Assembly: GCF_002964705.1 (NCBI RefSeq)
Contig: NZ_PQCD01000053.1
Coordinates: 189,972-253,971, forward strand
Length of the DNA stretch: 64,000 bases
Reading direction: 5' to 3'
DNA from: Pseudoalteromonas sp. T1lg75
Lineage (GTDB): Bacteria > Pseudomonadota > Gammaproteobacteria > Enterobacterales > Alteromonadaceae
The number at the start of each line of letters is the position of its first letter. Position 1 is the first letter of the stretch. Position numbers and translations under genes: made by a program. The notes under the pieces are model-generated. The model was not told the DNA's origin. It was given only the letters and a program-made list of their open reading frames with translations, and did not search any database. Shown piece after piece: positions 47,535 to 56,320 of this stretch.

Positions 47535-48080
47535 CTAATTTGTATCTAGTAATTTTTGACTGAGTTTTTCTAGAATTTCATATTGTTTCGATATATCTTT
47601 TTCCAGCTTAAATATTGTTTGCTTTAAATATAAGTCCCTATCTTTAGGTTTAGTTTCAAGACTCTTGGTTTTAGCTGCTTTTACATTACGCCTATTCTCT
47701 ATATAAGCGTGATAATTGTTGTCAATTAACAATGCTAAAGTTTCGTTAATGCTCTTCCCCTCCACCTCCGAGGCGAGCTTGATGAGCCTTTTCCTGACTT
47801 CATCAGATATTGTTATTTCTAACCTATTCGTTTTCGATTTTTTATTTGCTCTATAGCAATGGGCTCTCCATGCATCAAGCATGTTTTTATATATTTCACT
47901 TTCGGTATTGAAGTGACATGCATTTTGATACAGAGCTTTAATTGCTAAACCTTTGTCCTGATGAACAAGGGAAGGCATTGGATACTTTCTTTGCAAGTAA
48001 TCAATAACCCAATCCATCTTATTTTTTTGGTGCTTATCTTTATTAATCCAACTTACTAACTTCTGAAATTTACCATTCAT
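47535..48080 (-). CDS. Ribbon-helix-helix DNA-binding-type protein, unknown
   Basis: The 181-residue basic protein has a clear RHH/CopG-type segment (about residues 86-122: LEITISDEVRKRLIKLASE, then GKSINETLALLID). A basic linker and a C-terminal coiled coil (LEKDISKQYEILEKLSQKLL) follow. The N-terminal part has no known domain. It is divergent from the winged-helix gene at 48159 with 78 bases between, a typical place for an autoregulated operator. A role in element regulation or maintenance is inferred. Confidence 0.65.
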   Translation of the reverse strand: MNGKFQKLVSWINKDKHQKNKMDWVIDYLQRKYPMPSLVHQDKGLAIKALYQNACHFNTESEIYKNMLDAWRAHCYRANKKSKTNRLEITISDEVRKRLIKLASEVEGKSINETLALLIDNNYHAYIENRRNVKAAKTKSLETKPKDRDLYLKQTIFKLEKDISKQYEILEKLSQKLLDTN

Positions 48081-48158
48081 AATCTTGGTCGTGATGCGTA
48101 ACGTGACAAATCATGTTTATTTCTATATTGTAGGATTTATAGATGCTAGAGGTTAATT

Positions 48159-49259
48159 ATGCAATTAAAATATCATGAGTTACTTATTGCATTGAACACA
48201 GATGACACATTGAAAATGGTAATTTCAGTCAATGAGCGCGTGTTTTTGAGTAAGCTTGTGACTCAAATAATATTTAATAATTCTTCGGCTACGGTTCGGC
48301 ATATAGCTTCAACAACATCCACAAATTTAAGAGTTGTGAGTGACCATCTAAAAGCTTTAAGCGAAAGGGGGGTGCTAGAGAAAGTCCAGTTGTTAAACCT
48401 GTATTCAAGCTCTAGAGGGGCAAGGTTTAAATATCAGTTGTCGCTTCATACACAACAATTAATTTCCGAAGCAATGTCCAAGTCTAAGTTTCGCTATATA
48501 TGTGGAGTTTTTCGTCAGTGCATTGAGAAGTTAAGTGTTGCAAAGGGTACTAAATCAAGTGGTTTGGCTGATGTGTTAGCCATTTTAGTAAGTATTGCAG
48601 ACAAGCAGTTGTTGTTGACTGAGCAATCATTTCGGCTTTTCTCGCAAATGTATAAGGTAAAAAAGAAAGACCTGCCTCTTTATATAAATGAGTTAATTAA
48701 TGTTGGCATCCTTCAATGTTTTGACTTATTTGAAACTAGTAAATCTAAACTTAAATATTGGGAGATCATCGTACCTTCAAAAAGCTTGAGCGCTAAAACT
48801 CAATTGGTTTTCAGTAAATCTAAAAGTGGCGTACCCGCACCACTTTTAGATTTGGTCAAGTTTGAAACTTCAGTGAACAAAAAAAATATTGATAGAGAGG
48901 TGTTAGGTACTCTAAACGATATGATGTGCCACATGTTGAGTAAAGAAATTACAACTGAATGTGAGGAGCTGTCTAGGGACAAATATTTATTTTTTGAAGA
49001 TATTATCGATATGTTTGAAATCAGAACACAAGCAGATCGCAATGAATTTAGGGAACTCTTAATTGGTACGTATTCTGATTTTTTAGAGTTAAGTAAGCGA
49101 AGATTGAACAGTGATTCAAGCAGATTCATGCTATTAAAGCTCCACCAGTTTTGGGATACCTCCACTACTCACCCTAAGTGCTTTAGCTTCTTTTCTATGA
49201 TCAAACTTGACTCTAACTCCCCAGAACACCAATTTACGAATACCCCACGAAATAAATAA
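48159..49259 (+). CDS. Winged-helix-type protein of unknown function, 366 aa
   Basis: The N-terminal part (about residues 28-85: FLSKLVTQIIFN, TVRHIASTTSTNLRVVSDHLKALSERGVLEKV) looks like a MarR/ArsR-style winged helix. The rest is helical with no recognised domain. Codon use is AT-rich like the adjacent genes. It could be a regulator or a replication-associated protein of the element. The next gene is a Gp2-like protein 126 bases downstream. Confidence 0.55.
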   Translation: MQLKYHELLIALNTDDTLKMVISVNERVFLSKLVTQIIFNNSSATVRHIASTTSTNLRVVSDHLKALSERGVLEKVQLLNLYSSSRGARFKYQLSLHTQQLISEAMSKSKFRYICGVFRQCIEKLSVAKGTKSSGLADVLAILVSIADKQLLLTEQSFRLFSQMYKVKKKDLPLYINELINVGILQCFDLFETSKSKLKYWEIIVPSKSLSAKTQLVFSKSKSGVPAPLLDLVKFETSVNKKNIDREVLGTLNDMMCHMLSKEITTECEELSRDKYLFFEDIIDMFEIRTQADRNEFRELLIGTYSDFLELSKRRLNSDSSRFMLLKLHQFWDTSTTHPKCFSFFSMIKLDSNSPEHQFTNTPRNK

Positions 49260-49385
49260 GTTTTTGTTTTAAGGCGCAACGATTCTATAGGGTATCGCTG
49301 TCTGTAATAGATATATAGATCTACCCATCAATAAAAAAATAAACAACTGACAACTCCTATGTCATAAACCAATAGGAAAGCTCAG

Positions 49386-50057
49386 ATGAATCAATCAAAT
49401 AAAACACCTAAACACTTAACAATAAATACAGCTAGCTCTTATCAAGGTCTTAGCGTGAATAATAACCATGGGATGGTTGTTCAGTACTTAGATAGAACGA
49501 AAATCGTTCTAGATAATGCACTTCAGCAGTTTCCAAGAACTTTAGTTATAAATTTTGGCCTAAGCTTTCCTCAAAGTTGGGAGGGAAGCTGTGTGCACGC
49601 TGACGTAATTAATCGGTCAATATCCCTCTTTTTTAAAAACTTCGAAAGAGAAGTAGATAAAGTGTTAGCTGAACGGAGGGGGCAGGGTAAACGCGTTCAC
49701 CCGAATTGCATTCGGTACGTTTGGGCTCGCGAGCGTGGGAGTTCATTAAACCCACACTACCATGTAGCTATCTTTTTAAATGCGGATTGTTTTAGGGGCA
49801 CAGGAGCTTATGACTTAGCTAGCAATTCGATAGCTTCAAGTATTCAAATTGCTTGGAATAAAGCGCTATACCTTGATTCATTTCTTTCTTACGGGTTGGT
49901 TCATTTTCCTCAGAACAGCGAGTATCGAGTAGATTCAAATAGTATGTTATATCCAAAGCAATACGGTGATGTAATAAATAGGCTTAGCTATTACTGCAAA
50001 ATCACGACAAAAGAGTATAGTTCTGCACATCGCAACTTCGGCTATAGTTTAAAGTAA
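49386..50057 (+). CDS. YagK/YfjJ C-terminal domain protein (inovirus Gp2-like)
   Basis: The 223-residue protein shows the family pattern: an N-terminal strand region (TLVINFGLSFP), RYVWARERG followed by NPHYHVAIFLN (an HUH-like HxH motif), and a C-terminal end with RLSYYCKITTKEY. Such proteins occur in CP4-type elements and as inovirus Gp2 replication proteins. A replication-initiation role for the element is plausible, but a catalytic Tyr was not assigned with certainty. It converges with the LRAT-like gene across a terminator at 50065-50085. Confidence 0.75.
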   Translation: MNQSNKTPKHLTINTASSYQGLSVNNNHGMVVQYLDRTKIVLDNALQQFPRTLVINFGLSFPQSWEGSCVHADVINRSISLFFKNFEREVDKVLAERRGQGKRVHPNCIRYVWARERGSSLNPHYHVAIFLNADCFRGTGAYDLASNSIASSIQIAWNKALYLDSFLSYGLVHFPQNSEYRVDSNSMLYPKQYGDVINRLSYYCKITTKEYSSAHRNFGYSLK

Positions 50058-50064
50058 GTAAGGG

Positions 50065-50085
50065 AGTGGGCGTATAGCCCACTTT
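50065..50085. terminator. Bidirectional hairpin terminator
   Basis: Stem AGTGGGC (50065-50071) and GCCCACT (50077-50083) around GTATA, between two convergent genes. Confidence 0.55.
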
Positions 50086-50087
50086 AA

Positions 50088-50570
50088 CTAAAACAAATCA
50101 ATATCCCATTGTCGCCAAATATTTGCTCTGAAGTAAGTCTCGCACTCATATTTCAGCAGCCTTAACATATTGGACGAGTTTTCAAAATCACCGGTAATAC
50201 ATCCTGCTGAGAATTGGTGGCAGTTATCTAGCAACACATTGTAGTTACGTTTGTCATGAATTGCTTGCCGAGCCCTGTCTGCTGTGAAGTCGCAACCAAC
50301 AGCATATTTGTTACGGCATGAAACATAAATATTTATGGCTGTAGTGCCTTCAACAAACTCATACGGTGAAACTACTTCTACCTTACCTTGTCCATTCAAA
50401 TGAACAATTTGGCCATCACCAATATAGACACCTGAATGTTCTGCGTAACCAAATACCAAGTCGCAATACAAAATAGAGCCCTCAACTGGAGTGACTTGAA
50501 CTCTACAACTATCCACGACACCTTCCACCATGTTTACCAGTGGCGTTACAAATGGTAAAAACTTCAACAT
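50088..50570 (-). CDS. LRAT/NlpC-P60-like (permuted papain fold) protein
   Basis: The 160-residue protein contains GDLVFGY-like sequence (YCDLVFGYAEHSGVYIGDGQIVHLNG, read in parts) giving the catalytic-type His in EHSGVYIGDG, and downstream DNCHQFSAGC, which corresponds to the NCEHF-type Cys motif of LRAT enzymes. It has no signal peptide. The family transfers or cleaves acyl groups on lipids or peptides. It lies 11 bases after the tyrosine recombinase gene on the same strand. Role in the island is unknown. Confidence 0.65.
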   Translation of the reverse strand: MLKFLPFVTPLVNMVEGVVDSCRVQVTPVEGSILYCDLVFGYAEHSGVYIGDGQIVHLNGQGKVEVVSPYEFVEGTTAINIYVSCRNKYAVGCDFTADRARQAIHDKRNYNVLLDNCHQFSAGCITGDFENSSNMLRLLKYECETYFRANIWRQWDIDLF

Positions 50571-50581
50571 AACGAACCTCC

Positions 50582-51142
50582 TTATAATTCCAGTGAAACA
50601 AAGTCATGATCGACTTCTTCTTGAGTGATACCGATATAACGAAGGGTGACACCTTCTGAGCTATGGCGTAGCATTTTCATCACACGACCAAGATCTTTTG
50701 ATTGCTTGTATAGGTGATAGCCACGTGTTTTTCGCATTGAGTGAGTACCGAGTGCTAACTTGAGCTCGTGTCCTACTTCTTGAAATGCGTGAGTTACAGC
50801 TCTTCGAGAGAGCGGCTTAGGTATACCGAACTTTGTTTGATTACATCGGTACGATTGAAAGAGGTAATCGTGAGTAGGGTGAGAGGTTTTAATCTCGTTG
50901 ATAATCGTGAGTGCTTTATCATTGAGTTTAATACTGGCTAACTTACCTGTTTTCTTTTCGATAACATGAATACGGTCATTTTGAATGTCATCAAACCTTA
51001 AATTTAGTAAGTCAGAGACTCTTAGGGCAAGGTTGATACCTAGTTTCCATACATGGGCCATTTGCTTACTAAATCGGATTTCTAGCAAATGACCTATCAT
51101 ACTGATGGTTTGGGGGTCTTTAATCGCGTGAACTTCAGCCAT
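50582..51142 (-). CDS. Minimal tyrosine recombinase (catalytic domain only)
   Basis: The 186-residue protein carries the full tyrosine recombinase set: first Arg in LALRVSDLLNLRFDDI, Lys in the beta hairpin EKKTGKL, HxxR in GTHSMRKTRG, His in MLRHSS and Tyr in LRYIGI. It lacks the N-terminal SAM-like core-binding domain of full integrases; its size matches FimB/FimE-type recombinases. It could invert or resolve DNA in the element. It is too small and too far from the junction to be clearly the ssrA-type integrase. Confidence 0.85.
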   Translation of the reverse strand: MAEVHAIKDPQTISMIGHLLEIRFSKQMAHVWKLGINLALRVSDLLNLRFDDIQNDRIHVIEKKTGKLASIKLNDKALTIINEIKTSHPTHDYLFQSYRCNQTKFGIPKPLSRRAVTHAFQEVGHELKLALGTHSMRKTRGYHLYKQSKDLGRVMKMLRHSSEGVTLRYIGITQEEVDHDFVSLEL

Positions 51143-51262
51143 GATGCTTCCTTATTTGGATTTAAATGAAGAAAAAGAGAAGTAAAATCAGAAAGGATTT
51201 GTAAGTTACTGATTTTATTAAAGTGGCAGCTTCCCAAAATGTAAAAATGAGGAGCTGGTGGA

Positions 51263-51730
51263 TTAGGCGCCTAGGCAACCATGTTCTGCCATTGAATAAA
51301 CTGATTCTCCGACAATCAAATGGTCAAGCACAGGCACGTCAATAAGAGCAAGCGCGTCAGCAATTTTTTTGGTGATTTGCTTATCTGCAAAAGAAGGCTC
51401 AGAGACCCCAGATGGATGGTTATGAGCCAAAATCACACTAGCGGCATTGTTTGCTAGTACGGTTTTAACAATTTCTCTTGGGTAAACCGATGCAGCATTG
51501 ATAGTGCCGTAAAACAGCTCATCCATTTCAATCAGTCGGTTTTGAGAATCAAGTAGTAAAACCGCAAATATTTCCCGCTCATTCATTCTCAGCTTACATG
51601 CTAAGAATTGCTTAACCTCATTAGGCGACTCAAACACAGTGTCTTTAGATAGCTTTAGGTTTAATACCGCAGCGGCTTGTTCAAGCACTTTACATTGCTC
51701 TTGTTTAGTTAATGTTGATACGTCACGCAT
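51263..51730 (-). CDS. RadC-family JAMM/JAB domain protein (YeeS/YkfG type)
   Basis: The 155-residue protein has the JAMM metal site with LAHNHPSGVSEPSFAD (HxH...D) and LLDSQNRLIEMDELFYGT, typical of the short RadC-like proteins found in islands and prophages. The metalloprotease-like motif is intact. Its role is not established. It is divergent from alpA at 51848. Confidence 0.9.
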   Translation of the reverse strand: MRDVSTLTKQEQCKVLEQAAAVLNLKLSKDTVFESPNEVKQFLACKLRMNEREIFAVLLLDSQNRLIEMDELFYGTINAASVYPREIVKTVLANNAASVILAHNHPSGVSEPSFADKQITKKIADALALIDVPVLDHLIVGESVYSMAEHGCLGA

Positions 51731-51847
51731 AGTTAACTCCTTAGTTAGGTTGATATGCGCGTAAGTAATATAGAAGTGTAATTTTTTGGTTTGATATTTT
51801 TTTACATACCAGCTCCATGATGTGCACTAATACATCGGAGTAAAAAG

Positions 51848-52036
51848 ATGAAATTAATCAAACTGGCAGAAGTGAAAGAGATTACAGGTTTAGGCCGTTC
51901 AACAATCTACAACTTTATTAAAGATGGGATTTTTCCAAAACAAGTTGAGCTAGGGCCTAGGGCCGTTGCATGGGTAGAGGAAGAAGTTTTAGAATGGATT
52001 GAAGGTAAAATCTCTGCTAGAGATAACGCTGCCTAG
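51848..52036 (+). CDS. alpA: AlpA-family transcriptional regulator
   Basis: The 62-residue MerR-type winged helix has the signature LAEVKEITGLGRSTIYNFIKDG and FPKQVELGPRAVAWVEEEVLEWI. In CP4-57 AlpA activates the integrase gene and so promotes excision. A GGAG ribosome site precedes the ATG. A strong terminator overlaps its stop codon. Confidence 0.92.
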   Translation: MKLIKLAEVKEITGLGRSTIYNFIKDGIFPKQVELGPRAVAWVEEEVLEWIEGKISARDNAA

Positions 52037-52056
52037 TGCAGTGTTATCTCTTTTTT
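52021..52056 (+). terminator. Terminator overlapping the alpA stop codon
   Basis: AGATAACGCTGC (52021-52032) pairs with GCAGTGTTATCT (52038-52049), one G-U pair, loop CTAGT, then C and T6. The stop codon TAG (52034-52036) is in the loop, so the terminator stem includes coding sequence. Confidence 0.9.
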
Positions 52057-52130
52057 ATGCCGTGACGTTTTAAAAAATATGATAATGTTCGACTGCCCAG
52101 TGGAAGGTCAAGTTAAGGATTTAAAGCATA

Positions 52131-52847
52131 ATGGAAAATAAAAGAATTGCGGTACTCATTGATTCTGAAAACACACAGCACTGCAAACTGAATTTGATAA
52201 TTGATGAATTGTCGAGTTATGGACAAATTGTTGTAAAAAGAGCATATGGTGATTTTTCTAGTGATCAACTTAAAAATTGGAAAAAACCGTTAAACGAGAT
52301 AGCGATTCAGCCGAGGCAACAATTTGCTTTCACCACAGGAAAGAATTCAACAGATGCCTTAATGATAATTGATGCTATGGACCTACTCTATAGCGGTAGG
52401 TTTGACGCATTTGCATTAGTTTCCAGCGACAGTGACTTCACAAGCTTGGCTACTCGCTTACGAGAATCTGAAATCCAAGTCATAGGTGTTGGTAAAACAA
52501 CAACCCCTAAATCATTCAAGAACGCTTGTGATGACTTTATAAGCATAGAAAACTTAGAGCCTGAACTTAGCCCACAAAACAATAAAGCAATCGATAACGA
52601 AGTGGATAAAGAGTTATGGCAGCTTATGCATCAAGCTTGGCAAAATTATCGTGATGAATCTGGTTGGGCAAAACTAGGTGAAGTCGGTAAATATATTAAA
52701 CGACTAAAACCAGACTTCGATCCAAGAAATTATTCTTTAAAAAAACTATCAGACTTCTTTGATTACTTTCCCAACAGATATGAAACAAGAAGCAAGAAAG
52801 GTAGTGGATTAGAGATTAAATTAATAACTAAAGCGAGTTTGAAGTGA
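52131..52847 (+). CDS. NYN (PIN-like) domain protein with OST-HTH/LOTUS-type C-terminus
   Basis: The 238-residue protein has an NYN/LabA-type nuclease-like domain (about residues 5-140) with acidic residues at VLIDSENTQ, NSTDALMIIDAMDLL and SSDSDFTSLATRLRE. The C-terminal OST-HTH/LOTUS-like region (about 160-235) contains GWAKLGEVGKYIKR and YSLKKLSDFFDYFP. NYN proteins are putative RNases and OST-HTH is an RNA-binding fold. It is 227 bases upstream of the DUF499 gene on the same strand, so it may act with the defence cassette. The gap of 227 bases is AT-rich. Confidence 0.8.
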   Translation: MENKRIAVLIDSENTQHCKLNLIIDELSSYGQIVVKRAYGDFSSDQLKNWKKPLNEIAIQPRQQFAFTTGKNSTDALMIIDAMDLLYSGRFDAFALVSSDSDFTSLATRLRESEIQVIGVGKTTTPKSFKNACDDFISIENLEPELSPQNNKAIDNEVDKELWQLMHQAWQNYRDESGWAKLGEVGKYIKRLKPDFDPRNYSLKKLSDFFDYFPNRYETRSKKGSGLEIKLITKASLK

Positions 52848-53074
52848 TTATGTTAAAGATTAAATGAGTGAATTTAAGGCAATGATTGTTCACCAAAACA
52901 GCGATTATGAGCTTTTTGTGTTTAAAATTGAATACTCCTAAATTTTCCCATATTCTCTCATGTAAAATTTTAATATAAGTGTGAACTTGAAAGAGCAATT
53001 TAGGCGGAAGATCAAATACTTACACTAAAAGAAGTAGGGCTGCAAGGCCTCAACAAATAAGTATCAGAATAATA

Positions 53075-56000
53075 ATGGAATTAAATTCAATGAGTATTTT
53101 ACAAAACTGTAACCCTAGACAAGATATCATCCAAGGTTCTTTCAATCCTGAAATCTTCACTGCCTCGATCAGTCAGGTTGCCTCCGCATACTCAGGAAAA
53201 GGCAGCGCGATTGATTCAATCTACACAGATGCCGAAGCGTTCTTCAGAGAAGCAACTTTCCCGACCGAAGGCTTACGCCGCGTCGTGCGGGATGTAATGG
53301 GTCGCCTTAATGGTGATAGCAGCAAGCCAGCTATTCACCGATTAGAAACAGCATTCGGTGGTGGTAAAACCCACACCTTGATCGCGCTAACACATCTCAG
53401 CCATCGCGGAAGCGACATTGTATCGGCCGCTGCAGATGTCGTTGAAGCTAAAGTTCTACAGCCTGCTGGTAGCATTGATGTTGTTGCCATTGCCTGTGAT
53501 GAAATGCCGGTAATCGCACCCAGCGGTGAAAAAGTACTGGCATATACTCTCTGGGGAGAAATGGCAATTAAGCTTGGCGGCGAGAGCTTCTACAACGACA
53601 ACATTAAAGAAGTGACTTCAGCGGCATTCCCAGGCCAATACTTTTTGGAGCGTATGTTTGAAGGTCGCAAAGTACTGATCATGCTCGACGAGCTGGCACA
53701 ATACGCAACCCGTTATGAAGCTGCTCACGTAGGCGGTGGTGAACAAATTAGTGCATTTTTAATGGCACTTCTAGGCTACGCACGTACTCATAGCTGTGTC
53801 AGTATTGTGCTTACCCTTGCCAGCCAAAGTGATGCATTCCAAGGTCAAACCGGCATGCTGCAGGGGGTTCTATCTTCAACACTAGGCCGAGATGTTGATG
53901 AAGAAGAAGCTGCCGCACTAGCGCAGCGAGCAAGCCAAAGCATCATGAGTGTTGTAAAGCGTGATGCAACCACAACGGTACCTGTACGTCCCACGGAGAT
54001 CTCTCGAGTATTGGCACGTCGCTTGTTCACTAAAATTAACGGTGCCGAAGCTTCTACAACCGCCACAGCCTATATGGAAATGTATAAGCGCAGTGGCTCG
54101 CAATTACCTGACACAGCTACCCGCGACGATTACAGCAAATCGATTGTTGCGAATTACCCATTCCACCCAAGTTTTATTGCCTACTTGACTAATAAGCTTG
54201 CCTCTGCTGAAAGTTTCCAAGGCACGCGAGGAGTCTTACGCGTGTTGGCCATGGCCATTCGCACTATTTGGCAAAAGCGCATGGAAATTCCTTTGGTACA
54301 TACCAGCCATCTAAACATGGCAAACCCAGACTTAGCAGATGAGCTTATCGGTCGTACCGGCGCGAATGACCTATTAACAGTTCTCAATGCCGATGTGGGT
54401 GGTGCAGACTCAAGTAACCTGGAGATGGGCTTATCTGTTGCGCAAAACCTTGATCGCAACAATCCTCACCCGCAAGGTTTACCGCTTTACGAGTGGACCT
54501 GGAAAACCGTATTTCTGCATAGCCTTATCGGCCGTGGCGAAGGTCTTTCTTCTAATGTCTTCGGCATTACATTTGCCGATGCATTGCTTGAAGTGGCGAT
54601 GCCTAATATCCCGCCATCACAGGTTGAAGCGGCATTAAAAGCTATTTCAAACGAAGCCTATTATCTACGCGCAAAAGACGGTCGTTTCTACGCGCATACT
54701 GATCCTACCGAAGCGCGTATCGTTTCTACGATTAAACAAGGCCTCCAGCCCGATGATGTTGAAGAGCAGCTCACGGTCGTGGCACGTAAAGTGGTTAGTC
54801 ACAACAGCCCAACCTTCCAAGTGGCTCAAGATGTCTCTGCACCCGAGCACGTGCCTGATAAAACTGGTCGCCCTGTATTAGCCATTGTTCGCCTGGATGC
54901 AAACAAGGTCGATCCAACGGATATGACCACAACAGCTGGTAACGGTCAGCCTCGCTTAGAGCAAAACAACGTATTCATGCTGGTGCCAGAAACCGTTCAA
55001 GTCGCTGGCGATACTTGGAGCGAAGATCGAGTCAAAAAATCCCAGTACCGCAAAGACCGTTTAAATGATGTCGCACGCACCGTTATCGCCATGCGTCGCT
55101 TACAGAGCAAGCCCGAAGACTACGGCATGTCAGCGGCCAAGCTGCAAGACAGTGGCTTCACTGCCAAGCTTAAAGAGCGAGAAATGGCGCTACAAACCTC
55201 GGTTGCACAGGCTTACGACACTATTTTATTCCCAGGCGCTTCGGGTCAGGTTACCCAGAAAAGCATCAAACAAGCAGGCGGCGAAGGCGGCTTATCTGTG
55301 GATGAAGAGATTCGTCGAGTCCTGACTGAAGAAGGTGAATTGATCACCGCTGAAGCAGCAGCGACACAATCCATGCTGTTACAACTCGGCCAACTCATCT
55401 TTGGCAGTATCAGCCAAACCCCATCGTTGGAGCAAATCAGCAACCAGTTTAATCAAAACCGTCGCTGGCCAATTCTGGACAATCAACGTGTACTGGAACA
55501 AATCATTCGCAGCGGTGTAGAGAAAGGCCAATGGTGCCTGTATCGCATGGAATCAAGCGAATCCACCAAACCTGAGCACTTCCACAGCCGTGAAACCGGT
55601 GGAATTCCACTAGACGTTAACTTGTCCGAAAAAGGCTGGAAGTTGGTATCTGAGCAAGGTGCCAAACAGCGTGGCTGGAATCCGGAAGCCGAACCTGCGG
55701 TTGAGCAAGTGACTCAATGGGTTGAACAAGTGATGACTGAAGAGCCTTGCACCAAGGTCAAAGAAGTCATCGCAAAGGTTCAAGAAAAGCATGGCAGCGT
55801 GCAAAACAGCACCGTCTTGCAAGCGGTAGATAACATCGTCCAAACCGGTCGCGTGTATACCTATGAAGTGCGAGAGCCAAGCGATGAAGACAGCCCGAAC
55901 CTAATCTATGGCTCTTCTGCCATGTTCCATCAAACGCAGGAAGACGACATGCTCGTTACGCCTGCAACGGCAGCAGAGAAAGGCTGGGTACAACCGGAAG

Positions 56001-56320
56001 ATACCCGCTACACAAAACAAGGCCATGGACTTGCTATAGCGCTGCATAAACAGCTCAATAAGATCAGCTCCCTATACAGCCGAGGAGCAACAACCGAGCC
56101 CGATACTTTGCGCCTGGCTTATTTACATCTACCAGGCGGTGGCAAGTTAAATCTTGACCTAATCAACGCCACCAGCAAAGACATGAAGGCATTAAGCGAA
56201 TTGTTTGAGGTACTCGCCGATTTAACAAGTGTAGGCGACGACAGTCAGGCAATGATAGACATTCAAAATGCACCAGAAGACTGTGCATTTTTAGATTTGG
56301 TAAAACAAGCTGATGACTAA
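53075..56320 (+). CDS. DUF499-type large AAA+ ATPase (anti-phage cassette)
   Basis: The 1081-residue protein has Walker A FGGGKTHTLIAL (about residue 94-104) and Walker B VLIMLDELAQYATR (about 198-210), plus HPSFIAYL and a long helical C-terminal half. This is the pattern of DUF499 proteins, which occur with DNA methyltransferases and helicases in defence islands. The start could be ATG 53075 or ATG 53090 (MSILQNCN). The stop of this gene overlaps the next start by 8 bases. It may act as the motor or scaffold of the system; that role is inferred. Confidence 0.85.
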   Translation: MELNSMSILQNCNPRQDIIQGSFNPEIFTASISQVASAYSGKGSAIDSIYTDAEAFFREATFPTEGLRRVVRDVMGRLNGDSSKPAIHRLETAFGGGKTHTLIALTHLSHRGSDIVSAAADVVEAKVLQPAGSIDVVAIACDEMPVIAPSGEKVLAYTLWGEMAIKLGGESFYNDNIKEVTSAAFPGQYFLERMFEGRKVLIMLDELAQYATRYEAAHVGGGEQISAFLMALLGYARTHSCVSIVLTLASQSDAFQGQTGMLQGVLSSTLGRDVDEEEAAALAQRASQSIMSVVKRDATTTVPVRPTEISRVLARRLFTKINGAEASTTATAYMEMYKRSGSQLPDTATRDDYSKSIVANYPFHPSFIAYLTNKLASAESFQGTRGVLRVLAMAIRTIWQKRMEIPLVHTSHLNMANPDLADELIGRTGANDLLTVLNADVGGADSSNLEMGLSVAQNLDRNNPHPQGLPLYEWTWKTVFLHSLIGRGEGLSSNVFGITFADALLEVAMPNIPPSQVEAALKAISNEAYYLRAKDGRFYAHTDPTEARIVSTIKQGLQPDDVEEQLTVVARKVVSHNSPTFQVAQDVSAPEHVPDKTGRPVLAIVRLDANKVDPTDMTTTAGNGQPRLEQNNVFMLVPETVQVAGDTWSEDRVKKSQYRKDRLNDVARTVIAMRRLQSKPEDYGMSAAKLQDSGFTAKLKEREMALQTSVAQAYDTILFPGASGQVTQKSIKQAGGEGGLSVDEEIRRVLTEEGELITAEAAATQSMLLQLGQLIFGSISQTPSLEQISNQFNQNRRWPILDNQRVLEQIIRSGVEKGQWCLYRMESSESTKPEHFHSRETGGIPLDVNLSEKGWKLVSEQGAKQRGWNPEAEPAVEQVTQWVEQVMTEEPCTKVKEVIAKVQEKHGSVQNSTVLQAVDNIVQTGRVYTYEVREPSDEDSPNLIYGSSAMFHQTQEDDMLVTPATAAEKGWVQPEDTRYTKQGHGLAIALHKQLNKISSLYSRGATTEPDTLRLAYLHLPGGGKLNLDLINATSKDMKALSELFEVLADLTSVGDDSQAMIDIQNAPEDCAFLDLVKQADD

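Noticed and set aside
50582-51142. XerC/XerD or the island integrase
   Set aside because: It lacks the N-terminal core-binding domain and is about half the size of ssrA-type integrases.
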